Notes: generated by a model from the sequence alone, not told the origin. A stretch of DNA of 64,000 nt from Candidatus Palauibacter rhopaloidicola (GCA_026914155.1 JAPPGH010000031.1:62001-126000), one strand, 5' to 3'; counted from the stretch's first letter, positions 43,201 through 52,082 are shown. Numbers and translations: made by a program.

Positions 43201-43392
43201 GGTGCGGCGCCAGCCCATCGCGGCCCCCGCCGTGCGCGCCCCGCGCAGGAGCAGTTCGTGTGGCCCGGACAGCGTCTCGCCGACGACCGTTACGCCTTCC
43301 GCGGAGGGTTGCCCTCCAAGCCATTTCCGGGCGGCGTCAACGCGCACGGCGGCGGTTGGAGAGACGATGAAGCGGGCGGAAGGAGCGGGCAT
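40240..43392 (-). CDS. addB: AddB-like PD-(D/E)XK nuclease subunit
   Basis: 1050 residues from ATG 43392. The N-terminal helicase-like part has no intact Walker A (SARFIVSPTAAVRVDAARKW), unlike typical AddB where GxxGxGKT is often kept. C-terminal nuclease: RGAIDLIERTPAGVLRVTDHKTG (DxK). Four cysteines consistent with the AddB iron-sulfur cluster: one in FAACPYRFYLQ and three in CRWCDYRQVCG near the end. Works with the AddA-like protein encoded directly downstream (4-bp overlap) in double-strand-break end processing. It is divergent from the amidohydrolase gene across a 134-bp gap in which no clear promoter was seen. Confidence 0.83.
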   Translation of the reverse strand: MPAPSARFIVSPTAAVRVDAARKWLGGQPSAEGVTVVGETLSGPHELLLRGARTAGAAMGWRRTTLPLLARDVALSRLAADGRAIGDAVARDAIAARALAGLDRRKLGRLAAVSDTPGFVRAVGGAVDALRMAGVTPSVVATVDADLAVFHEAVEAQWRAAGLADRAGVFKAARSALRDPDARQGIVDDRCLMLDARIRTELEGRFVAALIERGCDLLATVPEGDDRTLRALEEAGARPSGPCGTDGAAAGAIERLHAHLFGPAPSESAADDAVTVFSAPGEGREAVEIARRLTSLAEAGTPFDRCAILLRQPEDYRPYLEEALNRAGIRPWFARGVRRPDPPGRAFLALLRCRAEDYSALRFSEYVSIGEVPDEREDPERVPRRWEQLLVDAAVVGGLERWERRLDGLAAQLEFKRAALEAEDGEDPRLARIDGRRANLASLRAYALPLLSELSELPAEARWRRWLAALNALAVRSLRRPGSVLAALSDLTPMGPLGPVELDEVLRVLTPRLLEVPESPPANRYGRVFVGPIDAARGLAFDVVFVPGMAERLFPPKIGEDPILLDEMRHRLAPGRLRTNRDRVRQERLAFRLAVGAARKQVVLSYPRIDAMKTRPRVPSFYALEAIRAAEGRLPGFEELKRRAEEVSDARIGWPAPKSRAQAIDEAEYDLAVLDELDRHDLRGERAVKAAGHLLHSNPHLARALRFRAYRWEVPRWTWADGLVQLSERAAEALAEQSPGARPYSATALQHFAACPYRFYLQAIQGLRPREAPVGIEALDPLQRGSLVHQVQFELLTRLQAESTQERPLLPVGPENDARVSELLEEVLDKVAGDFRDRLVPAIDRVWDDGIETIRQDLREWLQRESDSRSPFEPWRFELSFGLPRDPNRDAHSVAEPVDLAVGLKLRGAIDLIERTPAGVLRVTDHKTGRHRAKAGATIQGGELLQPVLYALAAQALFPEQRVESGRLYYCTADGEFRDHVVPLDDWALHAAGLLSEIVSGAFEAGSFPALPREDACRWCDYRQVCGPDEERRTRRKPPPVDLRRLREYP

Positions 43393-43526
43393 GACCACAA
43401 CCTATCGCCGCGAACGCAACGCGCTATCAACGCCCCGTGAGCCGTGCACTGCTTGACGCCGCCAAGGGCCGCGGACGATCCTCAGAAATGACGCTCGTGT
43501 ACCGCTTCATCTCCGCGTAGCCGCCC

Positions 43527-44957
43527 GTGGCCGCCATCGACCGCCGCGACTTCGTGCGGGGCGCCGCGCTGACCGGCGCCGGGCTCGCCCTCGGCTGCGG
43601 CGGGGAGGGCCGCCGCGCGGGCCCCGCGTCGGCCACCGACCAGGCCGCCGGCGACGCGCCGGCTCCTCCACTGCTCATCGACCGGGCCAGCGTCTTCGAC
43701 GTCCGGGCCGGCGCCATGCGCCCGGACACGAGCGTCCTCGTCCGGGCCGGCCGCATCGAAGCCGTCGCCCCGGCGGCCGAACTGAACGCCGAGTCCGACG
43801 CGGCTGCGGGCGCGGCGCGCATCGACGGCGCGGGCCTCTTCGTCCTCCCCGGACTCATCGACGCGCACGTGCACGTCACCCACATCCTCTACCAGTCGTA
43901 CATGACCGGCGACGAAGTCCTGCCCTTCTACCTCGGACACGGGGTGACCTCGATCCGGAGCACGGGAGACAACGTCCCGGCCCAGCGCCTCATCGAGCGC
44001 TACGCCGACGACCACCCGGAGATCTCTCCCAACGTCTTCCGGTGCAGCTTCCTCATCGACGGCAACCCACCCTGGCATCCCGACGTAGGCTGGTACCTGG
44101 CGACGCCCGCCGACGTGGAGCCCTTCGTAGCGGACATGGCGGCGTGGGGTGTGAAGACGCTCAAGCTCTATGTCGGCGCAGGGCGCGAGGTGGGGCGCCG
44201 CGTAATCGAGGTCGGCCACGAACACGATCTCGTCGTGAGCGGACACCTCCTCGACTATCACACGGGGGACGCCGTGCGCGACGGACTCGACTGCGTCGAG
44301 CACATCTACACGGTGTCGAACTTCCTGCTCGACGACCCCGACGACCGCCATTCGATCAACCTCGACTCGGACGAGGCGCGCCGCCTCATCGACGTCATCG
44401 CCGAGCACGGCGCGCGCGTCGACCCGACGCTCATGGTCTTCTGGGGCACGCTCCTCTTCATGGATCTCCCGGAAGTCTATGGACACCCCGACCACGACCC
44501 CATGCCGGCCCGCCTCAAGGCGTTCTGGGACAAGGACCGGGAGCGCCGAAGCCTGGACTGGGGCGCGGCGCCGGTCTCCGTACGCCAAGGGACGTGGGAG
44601 AAGTATCTGCGTCTCACGGGCATGCTGCGTGAAGCCGGCGTGCAGTTGCTCGTCGGGACCGACGCCCCGGAACCGCAGGTCGCGCCCGGCGCCTCGCTGC
44701 ATCACGAGATGGAGTTTCTCGTCGAAGCCGGCATGCCGGCACGAGAGGTCCTGTCCGCCGCCACGCTCGAGAACGCGCGGATTCTGAAGGAAGAGGAGAA
44801 CCGCGGCGCCGTCGAGGCCGGACTGGAGGCCGATCTCGTGCTTCTCGAAGCGGACCCTCTCGAGGACATCCGGAACACGAGACGCATCCGGACCGTCGTG
44901 CGCGCCGGACGCGCCCTCGATCCCGCCGCGATCCTGGCCGCGGCACCGACCGAGTAG
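43527..44957 (+). CDS. amidohydrolase with Tat-lipoprotein signal
   Basis: 476 residues from GTG 43527. The N-terminus DRRDFVRGAALTGAGLALGCGG has a twin-arginine-type motif and a lipobox, so it is probably exported folded and anchored. Amidohydrolase superfamily: FVLPGLIDAHVHVTH (HxH metal pair), VKTLKLYVG (Lys for carbamylation), VSGHLLDYH and CVEHIYT (metal His), LLVGTDAPEP (Asp). Imidazolonepropionase/prolidase-like amidohydrolases of this kind hydrolyse cyclic amides or dipeptides; the substrate is unknown. A CapA-like gene follows 22 bp later, likely in one transcript. Confidence 0.85.
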   Translation: MAAIDRRDFVRGAALTGAGLALGCGGEGRRAGPASATDQAAGDAPAPPLLIDRASVFDVRAGAMRPDTSVLVRAGRIEAVAPAAELNAESDAAAGAARIDGAGLFVLPGLIDAHVHVTHILYQSYMTGDEVLPFYLGHGVTSIRSTGDNVPAQRLIERYADDHPEISPNVFRCSFLIDGNPPWHPDVGWYLATPADVEPFVADMAAWGVKTLKLYVGAGREVGRRVIEVGHEHDLVVSGHLLDYHTGDAVRDGLDCVEHIYTVSNFLLDDPDDRHSINLDSDEARRLIDVIAEHGARVDPTLMVFWGTLLFMDLPEVYGHPDHDPMPARLKAFWDKDRERRSLDWGAAPVSVRQGTWEKYLRLTGMLREAGVQLLVGTDAPEPQVAPGASLHHEMEFLVEAGMPAREVLSAATLENARILKEEENRGAVEAGLEADLVLLEADPLEDIRNTRRIRTVVRAGRALDPAAILAAAPTE

Positions 44958-44979
44958 TCCCCGAAATCGGAGACGCCTT

Positions 44980-46209
44980 ATGTCCGCATTCAGAAAGCAC
45001 GTCGCTCGCTCGCTGCTTGCGGCGGGCTGCGCGTTGGCGGCCATCGCACCCGGACCTCTTCCCGGCCAGGAGATAACGATCGTCGCCGTCGGAGACATCG
45101 AATGGTCGCGGGCGACGAAGCCCCCGACCGTGTACTACGACGCGGCCCCGTCCGGCCGCAGCAACGTGCTCTGGCACCGCGGCGACGGCTGGATCCGCGT
45201 GCCCTACGCCGCGACGCCCGACTCCCGCGACTTTCTCGAAACGGCGCTCGACACGACGCTGATCACGGAAGAAGCGCACCATCTCCGCGCCCATCACTAC
45301 GGTCTCTCCTTCGAGGATGGGCAGGAGGAGGCGCGCTATCCGTTTCATCGCGCGGCCGACCTCCTGCGCGACGCGGACATCGCCTTCGCCAACCTGGAGA
45401 CGCCGCTCTCGGACGACGCCCGCTGGAGCGGAGCCTTTCGCACGCCCTCGGCCTTCGCGGACGCCCTCGCCTGGGCGGGAATCGATGTGGTGGCGACGGC
45501 CAACAACCACTCGCTCGACGCCGAAGGGGAAGGGCTGCTCGACACGATCCATCACCTGCGCCGGGCGGGGGTCGGCCATGCCGGCACGGGACGCGATCTC
45601 GCCGACGCCCGCCGCCCGTATGTCATCGAGCGCGGCGGGCTCCGGGTCGCGTTTCTCGCCTACGCGCAGTTCGTGAACGACGGCGGGTCCTCGTTCGCGA
45701 CGCCGAGCCAGTCAGGGGTCGCCCCCATGGACCCCCTCCTGATTCGGGAAGACATCGCCCGCGTGCGCGGCCGCGTCGATTTCGTCGCGGTGAGCTTCCA
45801 CTGGGGGATCGAGAACAGCCAGGACGTGCATCCGGGAATGCGGGACTTCGCGCACGACGTCCTCGACGCGGGCGCCGACGCCATCCTGGGACACCACCCC
45901 CACGTTCCGCGCGGGATCGAGGTTCGCGACGGCAAGCCGATCGTCTACTCGATGGGGAACTTCATCTTCGGACATGGGCACGACTACTGGATGGACAACA
46001 TCGCGGTCCGCCTGCACCTGGGCTCGGATGGTGTCACGCGGCTGGATGTCCTTCCCATCGCGGGGCGCGGAGACGCCCTGTCCCAGCCGTATCTACTCGA
46101 AGGCGAAGCCGCCCGCTCCCTGCTCGAGGACATCCGCGCGCGCTCGGCCGGGTTGGGGACCACACTGCGCATTGAAGGGGACGCCGGAGTCATCGAAGTC
46201 GCGCGCTGA
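44980..46209 (+). CDS. CapA-family (poly-gamma-glutamate synthesis type) metallophosphatase-like protein
   Basis: 409 residues. Signal peptide (LLAAGCALAAIAPGPLPGQ), then the PGA_cap fold: TIVAVGDIEWSR, IAFANLETPLSDD, VVATANNHSLDAEGEGLLDTI, VDFVAVSFHWGIEN, ILGHHPHVPRGIE and YSMGNFIFGH. The Asp/Asn/His set follows calcineurin-like metallophosphatases. CapA/PgsA proteins are linked to capsule polymer export or release, but many single-gene homologues lack pgsB/pgsC, as here, so a capsule role is not supported by context. Between the TIVAVGD strand and the NLETPL motif lies an ~80-residue insertion. Confidence 0.86.
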   Translation: MSAFRKHVARSLLAAGCALAAIAPGPLPGQEITIVAVGDIEWSRATKPPTVYYDAAPSGRSNVLWHRGDGWIRVPYAATPDSRDFLETALDTTLITEEAHHLRAHHYGLSFEDGQEEARYPFHRAADLLRDADIAFANLETPLSDDARWSGAFRTPSAFADALAWAGIDVVATANNHSLDAEGEGLLDTIHHLRRAGVGHAGTGRDLADARRPYVIERGGLRVAFLAYAQFVNDGGSSFATPSQSGVAPMDPLLIREDIARVRGRVDFVAVSFHWGIENSQDVHPGMRDFAHDVLDAGADAILGHHPHVPRGIEVRDGKPIVYSMGNFIFGHGHDYWMDNIAVRLHLGSDGVTRLDVLPIAGRGDALSQPYLLEGEAARSLLEDIRARSAGLGTTLRIEGDAGVIEVAR

Positions 46210-46248
46210 GATCCGGCCACTCCGTCACCTCCGTCGGGGAGTAGACAG

Positions 46249-47919
46249 ATGAAGACACCGCCGTGGACACTGATCCTTCCGGCCGCCGCGGCGCTCGCCT
46301 GCGCCGGCGCGAACCCCGGAGACCCGATGGACGGCGCTCCCGAACTGACTGCCCTCGACGCGATCTTCGAGGACTTCGCCGGCTCCGACGGGCCGGGGTG
46401 CGCCTTCGCCGTCTCGCGGGACGGGCAGCAGGTCATGTCGCGCGCGTACGGGATGGCAGATCTGGAGTGGCGCGTCCCGAACACGCCGGAGACGGTGTTC
46501 GAGCCGGGCTCGGTTTCGAAACAGTTCACCGCCGCGGCCACGATTCTTCTCGCCCTGGATGGGCGGATCGATCTCGATGACGACATCCGGGTGTACTTCC
46601 CCGAGATGCCCGACTACGGCGAAGCCGTCACCGTGCGGATGCTGATCCACCATACGAGCGGCCTTCGCGACTGGGGTTCGGTCGCCGGCATTCAGGGCTG
46701 GCCGCGCTGGAGCCGGGTCCACTCGCACAAGCACGCTCTCGACATCGCGAGCCGCCAGCGCGCCCTGAACTACGAGCCGGGCCGCTACTACTCGTACACG
46801 AATACCGGCTACAACCTCCAGGCGATTCTCGTCGAGCGGGTGACGGGCCAGACCTTCGACGAGTTCTCGCAGGAGCGCATCTTCGGTCCTCTCGGGATGA
46901 CGACGACGCAGTGGCGGGACGATTTCACCGAGATCGTGGACGAGCGCTCCGTCGGCTACCGGCGGGGAGGGGACGGCGAATGGCACATGCGGATGCCGTT
47001 CGAGAACGTGCACGGCAACGGCGGCCTGCTCACCACCGTGGGGGACCTCCTCCGCTTCACGCGCAACCTCGACACCGGCGAGGTCGGCGGCCCGGAATTC
47101 GTCCGTCTCATGCACGAGGAAGGAACGCTCGACTCCGGGTGGAAGACCGGCTATGCGGGCGGGCTTCGCGCGGGCGAATACAAAGGTGTGCGCGAGGTGT
47201 CGCACGGCGGTTCGACCGCCGGGTACCGCGGTTTTCTCACACGCTATCCGGATCACGGGGTCGCGGTGTCGCTGATGTGCAACGTGGCCGAGGCCAACCC
47301 CGGCGGACTCGCCCGCCAGGTGGCGGACCTCTACCTCGCGGACGCCTTGACCGGGGAACCTCGGGCGGATGCGGCAGGAGGGGATGTCGATCCCGCGGAC
47401 GTCGCCGCCTTCGCCGGCGGATACCGGGATACGCGAACGGGACAGTACCTGGAGCTGACCGCGGATGGTTCATCCCTGCTCATGAGCGGAGGACCCGGCG
47501 GGCCGCCGCTCGCGGCCAGCAGCGAAACCCGGTTCGCCTCGGCCGCGGGCGTATCCATCGCATTCGAGCGTCCCGCGAGCGCGGGCGACCGTCCCGCCGG
47601 CCTCATGGACATGCCCGCCGCGGACGGGGTGCGGATCGAGCCCGTCGGCCCGTTCGAGCCGACGGCGCCCGACCTGGCCGAATACGTGGGCGCCTACCGC
47701 AGCGATGAAGCCGAGGTCACGTACTGGTTCGAGGTCGAGGACGGTCGGCTCGTGCTTCGGGATCGGTACGGGGACGGCTCCGCGCTTGAACCGCTGTATG
47801 CCGATGCGTTCGAGGGGTCCCGCACGTTCATCTTCCGACGCGACGAAACCGGTCGGGTCGCGCAGGCAGGTCTGAGCGAGGGACGGGTCTGGGATCTCCG
47901 TTTCGAACGGGTGGAATAG
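46249..47919 (+). CDS. serine hydrolase lipoprotein, beta-lactamase fold (tandem copy 1)
   Basis: 556 residues. Lipoprotein signal MKTPPWTLILPAAAALACAGA. Catalytic domain ~30-350: SxxK as S88-V-S-K91 in FEPGSVSKQFT, YSYTNTGYNL (YxN), VSHGGSTAGYRG (HGG). Two C-terminal lipocalin-like beta domains (~365-555; FAGGYRDTRTGQYLELTADG and YVGAYRSDEAEVTYWFEVEDG). The class is usually esterase or D-stereospecific peptidase; periplasmic membrane-bound. Nearly identical to the next gene in the catalytic domain, so a recent tandem duplication. Only 39 bp separate it from capA, so it probably shares that transcript. Confidence 0.88.
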   Translation: MKTPPWTLILPAAAALACAGANPGDPMDGAPELTALDAIFEDFAGSDGPGCAFAVSRDGQQVMSRAYGMADLEWRVPNTPETVFEPGSVSKQFTAAATILLALDGRIDLDDDIRVYFPEMPDYGEAVTVRMLIHHTSGLRDWGSVAGIQGWPRWSRVHSHKHALDIASRQRALNYEPGRYYSYTNTGYNLQAILVERVTGQTFDEFSQERIFGPLGMTTTQWRDDFTEIVDERSVGYRRGGDGEWHMRMPFENVHGNGGLLTTVGDLLRFTRNLDTGEVGGPEFVRLMHEEGTLDSGWKTGYAGGLRAGEYKGVREVSHGGSTAGYRGFLTRYPDHGVAVSLMCNVAEANPGGLARQVADLYLADALTGEPRADAAGGDVDPADVAAFAGGYRDTRTGQYLELTADGSSLLMSGGPGGPPLAASSETRFASAAGVSIAFERPASAGDRPAGLMDMPAADGVRIEPVGPFEPTAPDLAEYVGAYRSDEAEVTYWFEVEDGRLVLRDRYGDGSALEPLYADAFEGSRTFIFRRDETGRVAQAGLSEGRVWDLRFERVE

Positions 47920-48087
47920 ACCGGGACGGGGTGCCGCAGCCGGCGGCCCTCTCCGGGTGCGCGGGAGCGGCTCGGCGCCGGATCTCGACGGGGCCGGTGC
48001 GGACACCGACATTGCACTTTCGGGCTTGCAGACGGCTGCGGCCGGCGACGAGACGGCGAGTGCGGCAATCCAGTCAGGAGGAAGACG

Positions 48088-49758
48088 ATGAAGACACGGC
48101 CCTGGACCCTCATCCTTCCCCTCGCCGGGGGACTCGCCTGCGCGGACGCGAACCCGGGAGACTCGGCCGGGGACGCGGTCGAACTCGCGGCGCTCGACGC
48201 GGTCTTCGCGGACTACGCATCGGACGGACCCGGATGCGCCTTCGCGGTCTCGCGGGATGGTCAGCAGGTCATGGCGCGCGCATACGGCATGGCGAACCTC
48301 GAGTGGGACCTGCCGAACACGCCCGAGACGGTGTTCGAGCCGGGCTCGGTCTCGAAACAGTTCACCGCGGCGGCCACGATCCTGCTCGCGCTGGACGGAC
48401 GCATCGATCTCGACGACGACATCCGCGAGTACTTCCCCGAGATGCCCGATTACGGCGAGCCCATCACGGTGCGGATGCTCATCCATCACACGAGCGGGCT
48501 CCGCGACTGGGGGTCGGTGGCCGGCATCCACGGCTGGGCGCGCACGACCCGGATCCATACGCACAAGCACGCGCTCGACATCGCGAGCCGCCAGCGCGCC
48601 CTCAACTACGAGCCGGGCCGCTACTACTCGTACACGAACACCGGCTACAACCTCCAGGCGATGCTCGTGGAGCGGGTGACCGGACAGACGTTCGACGAGT
48701 TCTCTCAGGAGCGGATCTTCCGCCCCCTCGGCATGACGAAGACGCAGTGGCGGGACGATTTCACGGAGATCGTCGAGGAGCGCTCGATCGGATACCGGCG
48801 CGGCGACGACGGCGAATGGCACATGCTGATGCCGTTCGAGAACGTGCACGGGAACGGCGGCCTGCTCACGACCGTCGGCGACCTCCTCCGGTTCACCCGC
48901 AACCTCGACACCGGCGAGGTCGGCGGGCCCGAGTTCATCCGACTCATGCACGAGCAGGGGATGCTCGACTCCGGGCGGCAGATCAGCTACGCGGGCGGGC
49001 TCTTCGTCGGCGATTACAAGGGCGTGCGCGAGGTGCAGCATTCCGGAGGCACCGCGGCGTACCGGGGCTTCCTCACGCGCTTCCCGGACCACGGGCTCGC
49101 GGTGTCGGTGATGTGCAACGTGGGTGAGGCCAACCCCGGCGGGCTCGCCCGCTCGGTGGCCGAACTCTACCTCGGCGACGCCGTCAACGAGGAAGCGTCG
49201 GGGGACCCGGCGGGTGCGAACGTCGATCCGGCCCGCGTCGCCGCGTTCGCCGGCGGGTACCGCGACACCCGCACGGGCCAGTTCATGGAGTTGACGGCGG
49301 ACGGCTCCTCGCTGCGCATGGGCCTGGGACCGGGCGGGATGTCCCTCGCGGCCATGAGCGAGACCGAGTTCGCCTCCCCGGCGGGCGTGTCCATCGTCTT
49401 CGACGCCGCGGCCGGCGACGGAGGCAGGCCCGGGGCGACCATGGACACGCCGGTCGCGGACGACGTGCGGATCGAACCCGTGGAGGGTTTCGAGCCCACC
49501 GCGTCGGACCTGGCGGCCTACGTCGGCGCCTACCACAGCGACGAGGCGGAAGTGACGTACTGGGTCGAGGTCGAAGATGGCGGGCTCGTACTGAGGGACC
49601 GGTATGGGGACGGGCCCTCGCTCACGCCGGTCTATCCCGATGCGTTCAGGCAGGGAGGGAGCACGTTCATCTTTCGGCGCGACGAGACCGGCCAGGTCAC
49701 GCAGGCGAGCCTGAGCCAGGGGCGCGTCTGGGATCTGCGCTTCGAACGGGTGCAGTAG
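48088..49758 (+). CDS. serine hydrolase lipoprotein, beta-lactamase fold (tandem copy 2)
   Basis: 556 residues, same length as copy 1. AGGAGGAAG upstream of ATG 48088. Lipoprotein signal ending GGLACADA; S87-V-S-K90, YSYTNTGYNL, and VQHSGGTAAYRG where copy 1 has SHGG, so the HGG element carries a Ser insertion/shift. By eye roughly nine in ten residues match in the catalytic domain, fewer in the signal and C-terminal domains, suggesting purifying selection on catalysis and drift of accessory domains. The 168-bp gap before it is large enough for a separate promoter, though none was recognised. Confidence 0.88.
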   Translation: MKTRPWTLILPLAGGLACADANPGDSAGDAVELAALDAVFADYASDGPGCAFAVSRDGQQVMARAYGMANLEWDLPNTPETVFEPGSVSKQFTAAATILLALDGRIDLDDDIREYFPEMPDYGEPITVRMLIHHTSGLRDWGSVAGIHGWARTTRIHTHKHALDIASRQRALNYEPGRYYSYTNTGYNLQAMLVERVTGQTFDEFSQERIFRPLGMTKTQWRDDFTEIVEERSIGYRRGDDGEWHMLMPFENVHGNGGLLTTVGDLLRFTRNLDTGEVGGPEFIRLMHEQGMLDSGRQISYAGGLFVGDYKGVREVQHSGGTAAYRGFLTRFPDHGLAVSVMCNVGEANPGGLARSVAELYLGDAVNEEASGDPAGANVDPARVAAFAGGYRDTRTGQFMELTADGSSLRMGLGPGGMSLAAMSETEFASPAGVSIVFDAAAGDGGRPGATMDTPVADDVRIEPVEGFEPTASDLAAYVGAYHSDEAEVTYWVEVEDGGLVLRDRYGDGPSLTPVYPDAFRQGGSTFIFRRDETGQVTQASLSQGRVWDLRFERVQ

Positions 49759-49788
49759 CGCGCCCCCTTCGTCAGCTCGCGACTACAG

Positions 49789-50775
49789 CTAAATCTCGAC
49801 GAGGATCTTCCCGTCCGCGCGACCGGACTCGAGGGCGTCGTGCGCGGACGCCGTCTCCGCGAGGGGGAAGGTGGCGGCGATCCGCACGTCGAGTTGTCCG
49901 GCCGCGAGCCAGGTGGTGAGATCCCGGACCGCGGCGCGGCGGGCGGCGGGCGGCAGCAGGTAGCCCTGCACGAAATGGATGCGCAGGTCCTTGAAGGCGA
50001 GCGGATAGTAGGCGAGCGGCAGTTCAGGGCCGGAGGTTGACGAGTACGACGCGATCCTCCCGTTCTCCCGCAGGACCGCGACGTCCGTCTCGAGGTTCGC
50101 GGCGAGATCCACCTCGACGACGCGGTCCACGCCCTCCCCATCGGTGAGGTCGAGGACCCGGCGGGCGACGTCCTCCCGCCGGTAGTCGATCGCGTGCCTC
50201 GCGCCGCCGCCCAGCGCGACCTCCGCCTTGGCGGCGCCGCTCACCGTGGCGATGACTTCGGCGCCGCCCAGCGTGGCGAGCTGCACCGCCAGGTGGCCGA
50301 CGGCCCCGGCGCCTCCCTGCACGAGGAGCCGCTTGCCGCCCACCGGCCCGTCCCCGTACACGGCGTAGTGCGCCGTGCAGCCCGGCACTCCGAGGCCCGC
50401 TCCGTCGGCGAAAGAGGCGCTGTCCGGCAACGGCACGGCCTGTGCCGCCGGTACCGCCGTGTACTCCGCCGCCGTGCCGAACGGGCGGCCGCCGCTCTGG
50501 GCGTTCCACAGCCAGACGCGTTCGCCGACGCGCGCCCGGTCGACCTCCGGCCCCACCGCATCGATCGTCCCCGCCCCATCCGAGTGCGGCACGATGCGCG
50601 GATGAGGCATCGACAGTCCGATCCAGCCGGCTCGCCGCTTGGTGTCCGACGGATTCACCCCCGAGGCGGCCAGCCGCACCCGGACCTCTCGCGCCGCGGG
50701 GACGGGCGCGTCCTGATCTCCGAATTGGAGCACATCCGGAGCGGGGCCGGTCCGCTCGTACCAGATCGCTTTCAC
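49789..50775 (-). CDS. NADPH:quinone reductase-like zinc-independent MDR oxidoreductase
   Basis: 328 residues from GTG 50775, with GGAGGA at 50781-50786. MDR fold: GroES-like N-terminus (SGVNPSDTKRRAGW), nucleotide site LLVQGGAGAVGHLAVQLATLGGAEVIATVS (AxGxVG) and DGEGVDRVVEVDLAANL. It lacks the zinc-binding cysteines of alcohol dehydrogenases, so quinone/enone reductase activity (as in zeta-crystallin/QOR) is the likely role, using NADPH in the cytoplasm. Divergent from the SDR-folB-folK operon across 153 bp. Confidence 0.87.
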   Translation of the reverse strand: MKAIWYERTGPAPDVLQFGDQDAPVPAAREVRVRLAASGVNPSDTKRRAGWIGLSMPHPRIVPHSDGAGTIDAVGPEVDRARVGERVWLWNAQSGGRPFGTAAEYTAVPAAQAVPLPDSASFADGAGLGVPGCTAHYAVYGDGPVGGKRLLVQGGAGAVGHLAVQLATLGGAEVIATVSGAAKAEVALGGGARHAIDYRREDVARRVLDLTDGEGVDRVVEVDLAANLETDVAVLRENGRIASYSSTSGPELPLAYYPLAFKDLRIHFVQGYLLPPAARRAAVRDLTTWLAAGQLDVRIAATFPLAETASAHDALESGRADGKILVEI

Positions 50776-50928
50776 GCGCTTCCTCCGGGTTGCATCCTCG
50801 CGCCCGCCGCGGGTGCTGCCGCAATGGGGCGCGCGGCGGCTCCGCGTGCAACGCCCCATCCGTTCTCGAACCTTGTACATTCCCGGCTCCAAAGCTGCCG
50901 GGGAGACGCTCGTGAACGGAGAGCTGCC

Positions 50929-51714
50929 GTGAAACTCGAGGGCGCCGTCGCACTCGTGACGGGGGGCGCGCGCCGGCTGGGCCGCGCGCTGTCGCTGGGC
51001 CTGGCCGAGGCGGGGTGCGACATCTTCATCCACTACCGGAGTTCGGCCGAGGCGGCCGACCGCACGGCGAAGGACGTGCGGGCCCTGGGGCGCCGCGCGG
51101 CGACGGCCGCGGCGGACCTCTCGCGCCCGGAGCACATCGACGGCCTGTTCGAGGCGTTCGACGCGGCGTTCGGGCGCCTCGACATCCTCGTGAACTCCGC
51201 CGCGAGCTTCGAGCGTACTCCGTTCGGCGAGGCGACGGTCGCCGAGTGGGACGCCGCGCTGGCGCTCAACCTGCGCGCTCCCTTCCTCATGACGCAGCGG
51301 GCCGCCGTCCGAATGCGCGCCGTGACCGAGCGGCGAGGAACGCAGGGGGAACCTCGAGCGCCCGGTGTCATAATCAACATGTCGGACATGTCGGCGCTCG
51401 CCGCCTGGAAGGGGTTTGCGCCGCACGGGGTCAGCAAGGCCGGACTCCTGCACCTGACGGCGCTGGCGGCCCGCGAACTGGGCGCGGAGGTGCGCGCGAA
51501 CGCGATCATTCCCGGCCCGATTCTTCCTCCTCCCGGGGAGACGGAGGAGGACCTGGCGTGGCGGGAGAAGGGCCGGAGGACCCCGCTCGGGCGGACGGGC
51601 GATCCGGAGCACGTGGCGCACGCGGCACGGTTCCTGGCCGAGAACGACTATGTGACGGGAGCGACGATCCACGTGGATGGCGGCGAACATTTGCTGACGG
51701 GAGGGGCGCGCTGA
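50929..51714 (+). CDS. SDR-family oxidoreductase in folate operon (FolM/pteridine-reductase-like)
   Basis: 261 residues from GTG 50929. Rossmann TGGARRLGRAL (TGxxxGxG variant with RR, as in NADPH-using pteridine reductases), LVNSAASFERTPF (NSA for NNA), INMSDMSA (Ser), and FAPHGVSKAGLLHL. The catalytic YxxxK thus reads HGVSK: the Tyr position is His. Stop and next start overlap (TGATG), and folB and folK follow, so a role in reduced pterin metabolism, such as a FolM-like dihydropteridine/dihydromonapterin reductase, is plausible. If the Tyr replacement is real, chemistry may differ or Tyr may come from elsewhere. Confidence 0.8.
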   Translation: MKLEGAVALVTGGARRLGRALSLGLAEAGCDIFIHYRSSAEAADRTAKDVRALGRRAATAAADLSRPEHIDGLFEAFDAAFGRLDILVNSAASFERTPFGEATVAEWDAALALNLRAPFLMTQRAAVRMRAVTERRGTQGEPRAPGVIINMSDMSALAAWKGFAPHGVSKAGLLHLTALAARELGAEVRANAIIPGPILPPPGETEEDLAWREKGRRTPLGRTGDPEHVAHAARFLAENDYVTGATIHVDGGEHLLTGGAR

Positions 51715-52082
51715 TGGCGTCGGATACGGTCCTCATCCGCGATCTCCTCATCCGGGGCATCATCGGGGTCAACCACTGGGAACGAGAGAAGAAACAGGAC
51801 ATCGTGATCAACCTGTCCCTATCGGTGGACGCCCGGGCCGCGGGCGAGTCCGACGACGTCGCCGATGTGCTGAACTACCGGACGCTGACCAAGCGCATCA
51901 TCGCGCACGTCGAAACCGCCGAGCCGTATCTCGTGGAGGCCCTCGCGCACCAGATCGCGCGGATCGCGATCGTCGACTTCGGCGCGGCGCGGGCCAGGAT
52001 CCGCGTGGAAAAGCCCGGCGCGCTACGCTACGCGCGCTCGGTGGGGGTCGAAGTCGAACGGACGGCGGCGGACTACACGTGA
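51714..52082 (+). CDS. folB: dihydroneopterin aldolase
   Basis: 122 residues, the normal length. The ATG shares an A with the preceding TGA. FolB converts 7,8-dihydroneopterin to 6-hydroxymethyl-7,8-dihydropterin plus glycolaldehyde. Motifs: IRGIIGVNHWEREKKQDIVINL (substrate Glu), DVLNYRTLTKRI, and VEKPGALRYARSVGVEVER with the catalytic Lys. It ends in a GTGA overlap with folK, so SDR-folB-folK is one tightly coupled folate operon in the cytoplasm. Confidence 0.92.
   Translation: MASDTVLIRDLLIRGIIGVNHWEREKKQDIVINLSLSVDARAAGESDDVADVLNYRTLTKRIIAHVETAEPYLVEALAHQIARIAIVDFGAARARIRVEKPGALRYARSVGVEVERTAADYT

Noticed and set aside
47920..48087. 168-bp gap between tandem serine hydrolases, examined for an element or small gene
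   Set aside because: No inverted ends, no coding start with ribosome site other than that of the next gene.
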